Assembly: GCF_905475395.1 (NCBI RefSeq)
Contig: NC_058337.1
Location: 92,002,368 to 92,066,367, forward strand
Direction: 5' to 3'
Origin: Chrysoperla carnea
Taxonomy: Eukaryota; Arthropoda; Insecta; Neuroptera; Chrysopidae
DNA: 64,000 bases
This document shows positions 13,443 to 26,699 of this stretch, piece after piece (the first letter of the stretch is position 1; every line of letters begins with the position of its first letter). Position numbers and translations under genes: made by a program. Under the pieces are notes generated by a model. It saw only the letters and a list, made by a program, of their open reading frames with translations, was not told where the DNA came from and ran no database searches.

Positions 13443-16239
13443 CCTAGTAATTAACAGGTGTTAAGTTTTATAAATTACACAGTACAATTATTTTCAAAGA
13501 ATATTTATTGTAAAATTGGTTGTGCTATTTTTTATTGTAAAAAAAACTATTATATTGATCCCTGTTGGTGGTCTCAAAATTGCCCACCTAAGGGCAATGT
13601 AGTATAATAATTGTTAACAATTATTGAACGCGCTACTTAAATACACTAAGTGGGTTTATGTAGCTAGCCTTGATTCATTTTAATAGTTTTTTAACTTACC
13701 GACCGAAAACATTTGTTTTCACATCGAAAAATAAAGTCGATTTAATAAAATGTTTTGAGAAAGAATTTGAAAGCATTACTGATGAGAGGATGACAAATAA
13801 ATTTGAATTTTTTCGATTTATATTTCCATCAAATTCACGAAGTTTTGTATGAATTACTGGAGTTTTGGGTGCAGAAATGTCACTTACGCCATGTTTTCAG
13901 CGTTTACATACGCTAAAAAAAACATTCCATTCATTTCCCGTCATTAAGGAGGTTGTTTTAATTTTTCTTTTAAACCGTGCATTTTAGGGAAAAATACTTC
14001 TGATTAAAGTTATTTAGCATAACATAGCATAGCATAGCAATTTTTTCCGTTTTTTATTTTTTGATTGTTCTCAATATATTACATTTTCGTAAATAAATAT
14101 ATGCGAGGCAAGCATACTTATGTTAATATAAGTACTAATATACTTATGTTTAGAGTGATGGTAATTATAAGGCGGAAAAAACTATATAACTTCATATTGT
14201 TTGAAAATTTTACGTTATACTCTTTGAACTTGAGTATATTTTTCCTAGAATGCCTTGTTAAAAAAAACACACACAAAATTCTACATTGAAGTAGATTTTT
14301 CAGAGAGTATGAAAGAAAAGAAAAAGTTTACGAAAAAAAATTTATTTAACTCTCAATAACTTTGAACTGACCTATTTGCATAGTTTTCGCATATCTAAAA
14401 TGCATAGTTTTCGCATAAATAGCAAAAACTTGTCGAAAATCGTAAATTTTTTCCGTAATATAAAAATTTTGTCTTTAGAATTTCAGTAATTTGATGGGTA
14501 TTTTGATTTTAGGGAGAAGTAAATTTAAAAAAAGTACGATCTCTAAGTTACGCTTAAAGTTAAGGTAGTAATATAAACTTAAAATTAAATACTGAAATTC
14601 GTACATCTAGATTACTGAATATCTGATCTTGCACGTTTCTCAGGTAATATAATAAAATCGAACATTTAATAATTAATTCTGTAAAATAGATTATGCTCTT
14701 ATTGTAATCAATGGTGAATAAAATAATTTTTTGAATCGGGAAGTTGTACATCTGCCTGTGGGTCATATCCACTCTAGCATGTGTTTTCTTTCAAGATTCA
14801 AAATTTCTCACAAAACGCAATTTCTACTTGTAGCTTTATATTTCCTTGCACAAATAAAAATATTTCACATATAAACCACATTCACATATTGATTGCTTTG
14901 TTACTGAACGCATTTTGCTAAGAATTATTTGTGTCTGAATTAAATTTTAATCAGAGCTGTCGAAGTTTCAATAATGGTCGAAGCGTCATGAAAAAATAAA
15001 TTTAAAAATTTGAAAAAAAGCTTTAAACTAATAGTAACAAACTAACACGCCTCCACCTTTTTGTTGGTCTTGGAGATATTCTGATTTTTGTTTTATCTTA
15101 TGTTGAAGGCTTCTGTAAAATCCTTTTATAATGAGAGAGATTAAATAATTAAAAAGAATTGGCGTTTTTTTTTAATTACTAGTGGGTAGCTGGTAATTAT
15201 AACTTTTTATCATTTTTTTTTTCACAAACCTTTTCTACTTTTGGTTTACAAACTTTTTGTGTATCGCGAAATTTTAAGATTTAAATTTTAATGAAGTGAA
15301 AGTAAAAATAAATTATCTTTCTCAGTGTGTTTAATTTGTTTAATACGTTAATAAGAATTAGATAAAACAATCTTTTCAAATAACAGTTGAAAAATAGAAC
15401 TCTTGTGTCAAAAATTGAACTTCCACGAAATGATATATTCCACGAAAAGCCTTTAAAAGTCACGTTATGAATTGAATCATAACAACGTATTGTGAGTGAA
15501 TTGTAGAAACAAGAAAATAGTTGAAAAAATGATCAGTCAATGGGACTAATTTTGGTGGTATAAGTATAGCTTGGAGCACATATTTAAATAGAATTTTTAT
15601 CGATGGTTGTTATGATAATTTTTCAATTAGTTCTACATACATCTTTGAATAAGAACTGAGTGCAGTAAAAAAGACTGTTCCAATAGAAAAATTTAAAGTG
15701 TGATTCAAGGTACAATACTTTTCCTTTATTAGTTGTTACATTGTTTCAAAAATTATAAAAATGTTTTTAACAAACTTTCAACTATTATTTTATTGTTTTT
15801 GAAATATTTTTACTCTTGTCATTTTATACAATATACAGAACAAATAAATGGAAAAAAAAAAACTAATGTAAGAAACAATTTCTACAAACGTACAAAAAAC
15901 ATAAGAACAAAAACTGTGAATTTGTAAAGTTTTGTTTGTAAATAAATGTAAATATCTACAAATAATATTTATAAATGACAGTTAATAAATAATTGAAAGT
16001 TGAATATAAATTGTTAAATATTATGTATATAATGATATATTTGTAGTTATAAAATGTATGTTTGAACGAAATTAAATGAACCAACCAACGGCATCGAATG
16101 AACCGAGTGAGAGACTACTACATACTATGATAATATGAATATTGTTCTATAAACGTCAACTTTTGTTGTTATAAAGTATAGTTGGCATTAAATAAATGGA
16201 TACTGTCTTGTGTGATGTTTATTAAATGAAACAATTTCA
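13443..16239. other. Intergenic DNA, nothing firm
   Basis: Open frames of 60-74 codons occur here but lack coding character. A short CATAG tandem run sits near 14019-14038. No TIR pair or known repeat is seen. Confidence 0.6.
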
Positions 16240-16301
16240 GGCTTCGAACTTCGGACTCCTGACGATGCAGTGAGAACCCTAACGATTATTGCTAAACCGT
16301 G
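16240..16301 (-). mobile_element. tRNA-like SINE head (A and B boxes)
   Basis: Read on the minus strand, the sequence at 16294-16283 (TAGCAATAATCG) fits 10 of 12 positions of the RNA polymerase III A-box consensus. The sequence at 16250-16240 (AGTTCGAAGCC) fits 9 of 11 of the B box, and the two are spaced 44 bases apart as in a tRNA gene. The flanks cannot form an acceptor stem, so it is a tRNA-derived SINE head or a decayed tRNA pseudogene rather than a tRNA gene. The same bases on the plus strand also read as about 20 open codons after a 'tttcag', an alternative I consider less likely. Confidence 0.45.
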
Positions 16302-16425
16302 ACATAAATTATTTTGCTTTTCATGTTAGAGTCCGATAAGGTTCAAAAGTTCGCATAGGAGAGAGTTGTTTATTTTTAAATTAAAAAAGTTTGCAGCTGG
16401 AAAAAGTCATCAATGGATTAGAATC

Positions 16426-17256
16426 AGTCGTTTCGGATTAAAAAATCTAAAACCAGAGATATTTTAAAAACCAATCATATTTTTAAGTACATTTTCATAA
16501 TTTGTGGGTGAAATTGGTCTAAAATCATGATTTTCATTATAATTGGCGGCAAACAACTTTTCCCGAATTTTCGATTTTTCAAAGGGGGTACCCTTTTAAA
16601 ATTATTCAAAAAAATCGACAAATATTTGTTGTCACCGAATTTTATGAAAATCATTTTTTAAGCTAATTTAGACCCAATAAAAACGAAAATCTAGTCCAAT
16701 TTAATGCCAAGTTTGTGATTTTTAAATTTCATCTTATGTCACACTTTCGGATCCATAATTTCGAATTCGAAAACCTAAAACCATAGATATTTTTAAAATC
16801 ATTGCTCTAATAATATTTTTAAGTAGATTTTCATTATTTGTGGATGAAATTGACCAAAAATCATGATTTTCATTATTATTGGCAGCAAAAAACTTTTCCC
16901 GAAATTCGGATCGATTTTTCTTAAGGGGTACCCCTTTAAAAAAATTCAAAAAAATCGAAAAATATTTGTTGTAACCGAATTTTATGAAAATCATTTTGTA
17001 AGCTAATTTGGACACAATTAAAACGAAAATCTAGTCCAAATTAATGTTAAGTTTGTAATTTTTAAATTACTGTCTATGAAACACTTTCGGATCTATAATT
17101 TTGAATTCGAAAATCTAAAACCAGAAATATTTTTAAAACCTTTGCTCCAATCATATTTTTAAGTAGATTTTCATAAGTTGTAGGTGAAATTGTGTCTAAA
17201 ATCGTGATTTTCATTATAATTGGCGGCAAAAAACTTTTCCCGAATTGTTCGATTTT
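16426..17256. repeat. Tandem satellite-like array, ~340 bp unit, 3 copies
   Basis: Three head-to-tail copies; the 'attggcggcaaa' block recurs at offsets of 336 and 341 bases. Each unit contains 'tctaaaacca', 'cattataattggc', 'aacttttcccgaa', a GGGGTACCCC-like block, 'tatttgttgt' and 'aaaacgaaaatctagtcc'. The third copy is truncated just after the TTCCCGAA block. Identity between copies looks near 85 percent. Confidence 0.9.
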
Positions 17257-17279
17257 TTATAATGGTGAGGTGAATTATG

Positions 17280-17530
17280 TCAGATTTCCTCGAGTTTAGT
17301 CCCAAATTTGTAATGCTTATTAATATTGCTGCTAAAAACAAAACTTTGGCATAAGTGTTAATAAAATCAGTAAGTCTGTCTGTCGTTACGATACGCAAAA
17401 ACGAAAAAAGTTATCCAGCTGAAATTTTTATAATGTGTTTAGGAAGTAAAAAATGAGTTTAGGTTCGTAAACGACCAATAAAGGTTATTTAGGTATAAAC
17501 CCTAACAGATTGAACAAAAATTTAAAGAAA
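17280..17530 (+). repeat. GTCTG-type dispersed repeat, copy 2 (degenerate)
   Basis: Starts 'cgagtttagtcccaaatttg' and carries 'aagtctgtctgtcgt', 'cagctgaaatttttataat' and 'aaatgagtttaggttcgtaa' in the same order as the copies at 9871 (inverted) and 42791. It abuts the preceding satellite array almost directly. Confidence 0.7.
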
Positions 17531-20500
17531 AATTGATCTCTTTTCTAAAAATTAACAACTTTTTCCTTAAAATTTGTTTGTAAATACCTTTTTAATAGGG
17601 CAAAACTGATATTTTATTATCGCGTAGCTTAAAATATTAAGTCTGTTGGTACTAATTTCATTTTAAACTGGTCCGATAATATTAAGGTCAATAAAACAAA
17701 AACAAATTCTAGAAAAGTTTTCGGAACAAAATGACCGACGTTTTATTAATTATACTTTTCTTGTAGCATCAAATAAAAAACGTTTCGAGTAGTATAATAT
17801 TAAATTCAGCGATTCTAGTAGAATATTAAATTCCACTCTAAGTTGGTTTTGATAATACGCCAATATATTTGATTACAACAATAATTTTTTCCAGATATGC
17901 CTACATGTATTTATTTATAGTGTTATATGCTTTTTATATATTTACATGAATTGTACAAAGTGTTTGTATGTATGTGTTATATTATTATTTAGTATTATTA
18001 TTTAAACGCTTACGGGAAATTAAATATTTCATATTTGTTCTCATTTTCAAAAGAAAATAAAAATAACATCACCATTATTTAATCACATAACTTACAATAA
18101 ATACAAACATTTTTATTTTTAAACTAAAATATTTTACTTAATTAAAAATCTGATATTACTTTCAATTAATGAATGCAGGATAAAATAATGGAAGGATTAA
18201 AGTCATTCTCTATATAATACAAGGTATTCTAAGGTCCTTTTGTCAAGAAAGCGTCCTTTTCTTGATGCTGGATGTTGGAATTTTAGTACGTCTGCTTAGG
18301 TACCCCACAATGTCAAGCATGGGAATTTCCTTACTTTAATGTATTTCCAATAAAGTCAATGTCACTGTAGATTTTTTCTCTAAAACATATTTCTGTCGAT
18401 GGTTTTCGTAATGTATCACCATACGCCTTCAACAATAAAGATAGGATATCTTTAGGATATATTGTCAATTTCAAGCAGGCATTCATATCAAACTACCTAT
18501 CTATTTTAAAATTTTTTAGGAGACTAAGGTATTTTGAATCGGGCACAAAAATCTATCAAAGAAACTAAACTTATAAACAAGACAATAAGCAATTTAGGTA
18601 ATTCTTAATGGTTAAGTTTTACAATTTTGTTAGACGCAATTTTTTGTTAGTCTCATCATTTATTGGATAACAAGTGAAATTTACAAAATATAAAAACTCC
18701 TGACATTTTTTGCGGGTACAGCACTCTAAACTCGCACTTGAAACATATCTATGAAATCCTATTAAATTAACTTTTTCCTTCTCCAAACTGAACCTTTTTT
18801 GAGGAGCATTGCCTATTTTTTAGTTGTACCAGGTACGGAATTATCGAAAAGTCCAAAATGTAGATAAAATTAAGTCTTTTTGAGAAATATGTTAGAATTT
18901 TCCAAACTGCTTTAAGATTAACCAAAAAACACGATGAGATATTTAGAAATTTTTTGCACTTACCCAAATAACGCCGTACATTACAAATAGTGCAATGAAT
19001 GATATATCCACCTTAAGATATCTTTTATCTTAGTCCAATAGCAGACATTTTCAGATACTTTTTTTCCGATTTATCGTTAAACTATTTAATTATATTATTA
19101 ACTATGATTCATATCTAATTACAAATAAAACTAAGAGGATATTCTACAATTTCCATTTACTCAATAAGTAAATTTTCATTTGTAGGCAAACAACTAAGCA
19201 AGCAGAAGGATTTTGAATTAAAATCAATATTGAAATAAAGGTTTAAAATGAACAATCGTTAAATGTAAATATATTTAAGTAAAATGAATAAGTATTAAAA
19301 GCCTATACCAATACTCACTCACTCAAACATCTCTCTTCAAAAAGATTACGTTTTACATCATTGTGATTGGTACTTGATTCAATAATCTTTAAATGAAACA
19401 AATAGTACTAAAAAAAAAAAGATTTTGAAAATACTCTTTGTTACTTTCGTAAGAACTAAAATTTTTAACTTTGATTGTGTCAACATGCGCCAAATATTTC
19501 GCGTGTAAAATATTCTTTAATTTTCTGATTACAAATTTGAATAAGTGAATAAATTAAGAATAAAAATCAAAATAATCATAATCACTTTCATTATTTATAT
19601 TTTATAGATTTATTGAATTAATTCTTTGTAAAAATGACGATTTTATATAGAAAAAAAGTATACTTATAGGTTATGTCAGAATGTATACCGTATAGAGCCG
19701 AATATCCGTAGACTGCCCTGAATTTCTAAAGTTCTTGGAAAAAATACATTTGAAAAAACTGTAGATAGGTTGAAACAATCTGAAAAATTCATAATTCAAA
19801 AAGTGATAAAATTAAGAGATAAATTATATCATATCTCTTGAGAAGGAACGCAAGTTCGAAAAAATTTGGGATCATAAAAAAAAAAACTTGCAGTCATACA
19901 CAAATAATGAAATTATTTTTTATTATTTTAATTATTATATAGTATAGTATGTACTACCAAAAACCTAATATATATTTATGTTTTAAATCGAGCCTGAGCT
20001 CATAATGGGAGTACTAACGGTTTAATTATGCCCGTTTTACCTGAAAGCCATTTCTCCATGTTTCCGCATCTATTTAGGTCTGCCAATTTTCGGGACAAAA
20101 TCCATTTGCTGTTATTTTATAATTGAAAACGGTTCATATCTGACACATTCTCAACAACAAGAATTAGTAGTTGAAAATGGTCAGAAGTCTCTCTTTTGAT
20201 ATTTAAATGCATAAACCAATTGTAAAACTAAAAAAAGGGTAGGCACACCCTCAGTTGCTATTTATTGAGATATTTTGAAGTTCTGACCTTGAAGAAGGAA
20301 TTTTTTCAAGAGGTAAGGATTATATTGAGCTAGGAAGGTTCTATCAGTCTTCTATCTTCTTACCTGTGATCGCAGAACCATTTCAAAACTTGCAGTGTTT
20401 TATCGTGCAACAAATTTAACATTAAATCTCAAAAAAAGAGTGTCTCAAGCAAGCACTTTCAAATCAGTTTGCATAAAGCCTTAAGAAACTTTTACGTATT

Positions 20501-21026
20501 GACTATACAATAACGTTTTATTATAATAACCGTTGGCAAACAACCATGAAGAGAATCTGTTGATCGGATTTTCGCACTTGTAACAGATATCGATTAGAAA
20601 AGCGGTGGCGTACTGGTGTAATTCTAGATTCCTAGATTTCATTGCAGTCCAATATGTAATATTGTAGCATCGTCTAAGACAGTTGACAGTGTTTATACTA
20701 ACTAAGCCATCCATTTACTCAAATCTATTTTAAATAATATGGCAATACATTGCCTCCATTTCAACATACATATATGAAAGTAACAAATACAATCTTTCGT
20801 CCACTATTCTTTTAAAACTCTTAAAGTTCTATACTGGTACGAATGACCGACTAAAAGAATATAAAGAACAATAACAACGAACGGACAAACAGACTTATAT
20901 AGAGGACGATCCATAAAGATTCTGTCAAGTGTTTTCATATGTACGCAGGTGTTAAACTTTTTTTCTATTAATATATTTTATTTATTTAATTCTTTGTTTA
21001 TATATATAATGTTATGTGCTCTATGG

Positions 21027-21029
<3 letters not shown>
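17531..21029. other. Intergenic DNA with one old dispersed repeat
   Basis: No gene is supported. At 18673-18800 there is a diverged copy of the 'gcacttgaaacatat...aaattaactttttcctt' repeat also seen at 39138-39347. The remainder is AT-rich with short, featureless open frames. Confidence 0.55.
18673..18800 (+). repeat. Dispersed repeat, 'gcacttgaaacatat' family, copy 1
   Basis: Shares 'aatttacaaaat', 'aaaaactcc', 'tcgcacttgaaacatat' and 'ttaaatta.ctttttcctt' in order with 39138-39347. The family is noncoding here and of unknown class. Confidence 0.65.

Positions 21030-21059
<30 letters not shown>
21030..21059. repeat. (GT)n microsatellite
   Basis: About 15 uninterrupted GT units. Confidence 0.95.
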
Positions 21060-21060
<1 letters not shown>

Positions 21061-21450
21061 GTATTTGATGAAGATGGTGATGTGTTTTGTCTTTTATATT
21101 TTCTATGGTATAAAAAGTAATTTGATATTTTTGAAAATGTCAAAAAAAGCGGGGAGACAATTCAATGACACACACAAGCAACCCTTCTTGAATTGTCTCT
21201 TATTTACTTCCTTAAAATACAAAAAAAGTTTTATGTTGGCGTCATTTGTATGACGTCATACAGTGAATACATTACTGTGGGAATCATTTCAAATTTCTGT
21301 AAACAAAATGTCAATAGTTTTAAAAAAAATTTTAAGTTTGGAAGTTAATCAAATAAATGCCAATTTTTACAAACATTTTGTCTAAATGCATATTTTAATT
21401 TTAATTTTATTTTTTATTTTTATGCTATTCGGGGCGGATGTAAAATCGAT
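21060..21450. other. Intergenic DNA, nothing seen
   Basis: No coding character and no repeat partner was found in the window. Confidence 0.55.
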
Positions 21451-21830
21451 CCAGCCGTTCTTGAGTTATAAATGGTCTAAATATCCTGACCATAATAACT
21501 TATGTACACGTTAAAGGCTTAAAATGAATACCTGGCAATATCATCAAATGACATTACAATCTGAAACTGGACATAAAATTTTGCTAATTATAATGTGCTC
21601 AAATCTCAAAATTAAATTTAACAGACATCCAACAAATCAGAGATCATTATATTCGTTCCAGCCGTTCTTGAGTTATAAATGGTAAAAATAATCTGACTAT
21701 ATAAATTTATGTACACGCTAAAGACTTAAAATGTCTACCTGACAATATTTTCATACCTGACATTACAATGTTAAACTGGACATAAAATTTTGCCATTTAC
21801 AATGTGCTTAAAGCTTAAAAACAAAACTGA
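21451..21830. repeat. Tandem duplication, 207-bp unit
   Basis: 'ccagccgttcttgagttata' occurs at 21451 and again at 21658. The following blocks 'ttatgtacacg.taaag.cttaaaatg', 'aaactggacataaaattttg' and 'aatgtgct.aaa' repeat in register. The second copy is slightly shorter. The leading motif is of a type widespread in insect dispersed repeats; no ORF is present. Confidence 0.85.
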
Positions 21831-24008
21831 CAGACAATCATTCTTAGTTCATATCTAGATCGTATCATACCCAGAAAATTCATTCAGTTCACTCTTGAAG
21901 TTTTAAAATATCATTTAAAAGTAGTCAGAAAGTAAGTAGAAAAGAATTCGAAAACAAAATGAAAACTATCGAAAATAATATAATTTATGAACGTAAAATA
22001 TTAAATCCCAGACTAATAATTTTACACTAAATAAAGCAAAGCGTAAAAGATAAGCGGAAGCGTAAGAAGCGGAAATTTCATTAAATTAATTTAATTTTGC
22101 ATGGAACCTTGGAGGCCTGGAGGAGTGATGTTGAGCCAACATTTTATAAAAATATGCGTAAATATTTGCTAGTAGATCCTATCAAATGTGCTTAATTGTA
22201 TATCGATCCTACGTAGGGGAAATTTCCTAGCTTGATTACACTGCATTATCATTTTTGTCAAAAAAAAAGGAAATTCATCGGTATATATATTAGTAATTAT
22301 TAAATAACAATACTGCATAATTGATTATAGTAAAGGAAATGAATGTAATTTGAGCGAAAAAGTTTTTTAATACAGAACGGATTTTGTTCTAACACGATAT
22401 ATTTTGTTAAATTTGCAAAAAAGCAAAAACTTTGTTTTTGATCTAGGGTATTTATTTTCTAGGGAGAATTGTCTTCTAAAATCCTCCAAAATGAGTGAAT
22501 GTACAACGAAGAAAAATTATATGCAAAAATACCTATCTAAGTGAAATTCAATTATAAAAATTGTTAAATAAAAGTGTAAAATAGAAAAAAAATGGAAATA
22601 ATGCTTTCTGGAGAGTTTTCAAGATCGGTGAATTCAGTTCTGAACTTAAAAATGCAAAACATAATAATACTCACGGCTCGATAAATAGTTATTTTTTGGA
22701 AATTAACTTTTTAACACTTTATATCCGGTAACGCAATAAAATGCAATTCGTCATCTAAAATTTGTTATTCCTTTAACATTTTTTAACGACAAAATCAATG
22801 AAGATATGAAAGTTACGATGATTAAAATTTAATAATAGCAATGGAGGAGTGTTTCGGTATTATATAACTTTTAAAGTTCAGTAATCTAAAAATCCTCCCT
22901 GGGAATCATTATTTTTGTTTTATATTAGTCAGAACGGGCATATTTGGCTAATTTTTTCAATCAAAATAATGAATTTTCACAAGTTTTCTGTTTAAGATTT
23001 AATTTTGCTGGCCTACAAACCCCTACGGCAAAATAATGTTTATATAACAAGAAACAACTAATTCTATTTTTGTATTTTTTTAAGAACATATATTTTAGGC
23101 CTCAACTAATTTTCTTGCCATCTTGTAGAGTTTTCAAATGTTTTCATCTCAGATTTATATTTTCTGCCTCGAAAAGAGGTTGCAAATATACTGCGGGGCT
23201 CAATGTATTTGTTTTAATCATGTGTTTTTTTTGCGAGGCACAAATGAGGGCTTTCAGATAAAAACTGAATTTTTTTTCCACATTTTTTTCTATGATTACT
23301 TTTGAACTCAGATATATAATTTTTTAAATGTCTCTTTGAATTTGAGGGCTTTGAAGACAAACCCCCGAAAAAGCATGAAAATAGGTCAAAAATTAAATTA
23401 TTGGGTTTTTTACTAAATTTAATTACGAAATTATTGAATCGTGTTGAATCAAAATCCGATCAGTATAAAAAAACTTTAAAACCCTCTGATTTTTATTCAT
23501 TTCTTCGACTATAAAATTAAACTATCTACCTATCGGTATAAATCGAATTAAAAACACCTGTAATATAAAATGCGAATGTGATAATAATACGTCCGAATAA
23601 CAAAATAATTCAATAGTGAAACAATCCTAAATCAATATAAAGTAAATAACATTATTTAGGTACATACTATTATCTATTAATAATACATAAATTGATGATC
23701 AATGAATGTGTGAATATTCCAAATGTTTTAATACAAAATAACATAACATTCATTCATTGTTGTTTGGTATTGGTTGGTACACTTGTGTGACTGTATGTGT
23801 AGTGTAGGTATATCCAAAATAATGTTATTTTGAATACAACAAATACATATTCACAAAATAACAAGCATACAACACTATTATGTGATGTCTACTACATGCA
23901 AATATACATACTTTTACTTTACTTGTATTGAAATATGTGCAATATATTGAAGAATGTACTAAGCAAAATTAACAATTTGTGGAGATTTATCAAAATATAC
24001 TTTTATTC
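21831..24008. other. Intergenic DNA, nothing firm
   Basis: AT-rich DNA without recognisable genes or repeat partners. Open frames up to about 63 codons are unconvincing. Confidence 0.6.
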
Positions 24009-24916
24009 TACAGTAGGGGGGTACGACTTCGTGACTAATCAGTGTAACCTACTACATTTGTATTTACGAAATCTTTGGAAATTGGAGCGTTAGCATAATA
24101 AAACATATATTCGTTAAACTGACGTACGGATGAGAAAACGGCTCATGAAATATGTTGGCCAGTATGTACATTCAATTTCACTTATATTCATTAAACAATA
24201 GGGTATTCCACTATTTTTGAAAAAGTACCTCAAAATGTTGATTTTGCAAATAAAAAGCCACCAAAAATTTATTTCGGAAAAATATACACGCTTTCTTTCC
24301 AAAAACTTAAATTTAATTTTAAACCTTTTTTAAACTGTCAAAAGCGCGTGCATCCAATTTGATGACGTAATATCGGTATCATTATACAAAATAACACAAA
24401 TAAGTTCAAGATATATTCATAGACATCTGATTATAATAAATATAAGTACTTATTACCTATGGATATATTATACCCAGCTGTCTACACTGAACTAACTGAA
24501 GGAATGATATGACATCACAGCAGGGCTTGTCCGCGTTTTAGGTCATGTGATATACAGTTTAAAAATTACGAATTTTAATTTTTATATTTTAAAAGATAAA
24601 TGTGCTTTTATGACTCGAAAGCAGAATATTTAAGTATATTTTTACATAATTTTTAACTTTTTTTCAAATTTCATAATTTATTTTTGACAAACGGCCCCAA
24701 AATTTTTGTACTATTATTCTCTCTTATAGTATTCATAAAAAAAAAATAAATGTTCATACTGCCCTACATATTTCATGTGCCGTTTTCTCAGACCTACTAC
24801 TAAGTTTTTGTAAATAAAAATACAAAAAAAACTTATAGGTTATAGTGAAATGAAGCCACTCACGATGTTTCGTGAGTGTGTTAGTCGCGAAGTCATACCC
24901 CCTCCCCTGTACTGTA
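24009..24916. mobile_element. TA-flanked CAGTA TIR element, 904 bp
   Basis: The element proper is 24011-24914, starting CAGTAGGGGG and ending in the complement of CAGTACAGGGG, with TA on both sides (24009-24010, 24915-24916). The arms share 'gacttcg.gactaa', 'taacct', 'tgtatttttattta'-like blocks and, about 120-160 bases in, 'gagaaaacgg.catgaaatatg' with 'cagtatg.acatt'. The centre is AT-rich and noncoding. TA duplication plus CAGT termini fits a non-autonomous Tc1/mariner/pogo-type transposon. Confidence 0.75.
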
Positions 24917-26699
24917 GATTATATGATTCATTGGGCTGAATGCATAGGAATAATAAAATAAATTTGTTCAAGGAAAAAGCTAAAGAGAGAAAATGCTATT
25001 ATTTATAAGAAATAGTAACCGCCAAAAAATGAGTAAAAATATCTTACAAATTCATGTTCATCTTCTGTTATCCTACAGCATTATTTAATATACTTTCATG
25101 CATTAAGCATTGTCGTTATGTTACACCACGGAAGATCCTTGCCAAGTATACTCGCCAAAGTTAGCAGAAGGTAAGCACTCTCTACCACACTCTTGTGTAC
25201 TTCGAAAGTATATCATTGCTATGCCTTACATCGAAGCGGCAACAGCTGCTGCTAGACTTCTGAGGGAGCATAGCTAGTACAATTAAATTCATGTTGATTA
25301 CAATAAAAAATATGATTTATTTCATAAAATTAAGAGCAAAAATTATTTTGTTGTTATTTTTAAGAAATAAAATGTTACCAAAAACATAACAATGTAGCAA
25401 TATAAGTCACAGTAGCTACTGAACTACAAAAGTATTAACGAAAATTTAGAGTTTAGAGAAGTTCACTTTTACTCGTCTGGGTTGCTCGTGTTGCCTTTCA
25501 AAGCGAGACACAAAAGTATCACCCACACATTCTCGTTCTTTGTTCGACTTTGTACTGCTTCGCGAGAGGAGGGAGGAAGCTTTTGCCAAGATTAAATATC
25601 TAATATTCTCTGGCTTTGCGTTCAAATTCCCTCAAAATTAGTAATTTTTTCGTATTCAAGTGGATTACGAAATTTCCTAAATTTTTCTACAAACCGTAAA
25701 AGTCAGAAAGTGGAAAAATGACTTCCTATCAAACGATAACCTTCTATCTATAATTGGTTTGGTAAAAAGCTCTGCAAACTTCAAAACACTAAAATGCGTA
25801 ATCTAGTTTCCAGAGGTCTTCTTCGAAACTATGAAAGAAAGGCGGCTGCCAATCGATATTTAGCTTTGAGTAGTTCTAGTGTCTAATTTGGGAATTAAAT
25901 CCGAAATGGGATGTAAATAAGTCTGAAATTTTAATGGAATATGGTAATCGAAGTTTGGCAGCACTTGCATTCAGTTTTTTGTAAGGGCTATTGTGAACAC
26001 ACAAAGCCCACTATACCATTGAACACATACAACGTATATAAACAACTACATTGGTAGCTACTTTGAATATTTGTATTTATCCGTTAAAATGTTTTCGATA
26101 TATTGATCAAGGAATTACAAACAACATGTTGGATATAAAGTGCCACTTAAAGGATTATGTTAAAATCATCAATGTCACACCAATAGTACACCTACCTATC
26201 TACATCTACATCTACCTACCTACCTCTTACAACAATAACAACACAGTCAGTCAGGCTCTATAGCTACAGCTACACACTAAGTATATAAACTGCATCAGCT
26301 TGGTTTATATTATGGGGATTGTAAATACGAAGAAGTGAATGGGTGAGGGCGAGCAAGATCAGTAGAATTTATAATGCTTTCTACTTCTTGTGTTTAGATG
26401 TTTCTATATTATGACAATATGTGGGTACAAACTTAACCGTTGGTATTTACCTATGAAGTAGGTGCTTCGTGAATACGGTATGTATGATATGTCAATAATT
26501 CGGTAAAGAGCTCCTCACTAAACAAATGATTTGATTAAATGGGACATTAGGGCTTTGCTGCATTACAAAAATTAAATGTTGAAAAAGTGATTGAAACAAA
26601 ACTAATATTAAAACGATATATTAAAAAATTTTTATATTTATTTAATTGTATGTCTACATTTTTAAAGAATTTAAAAATTATATACATGAAATATATATC
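24917..26699. other. Intergenic DNA with two GC-richer islands
   Basis: Two patches, 25105-25278 and about 25455-25600, are visibly richer in G+C than their surroundings and each carries an open plus-strand frame of about 45-57 codons without ATG. No domain is recognised. They could be decayed transposon sequence or unrecognised exons. The rest is AT-rich. Confidence 0.45.
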
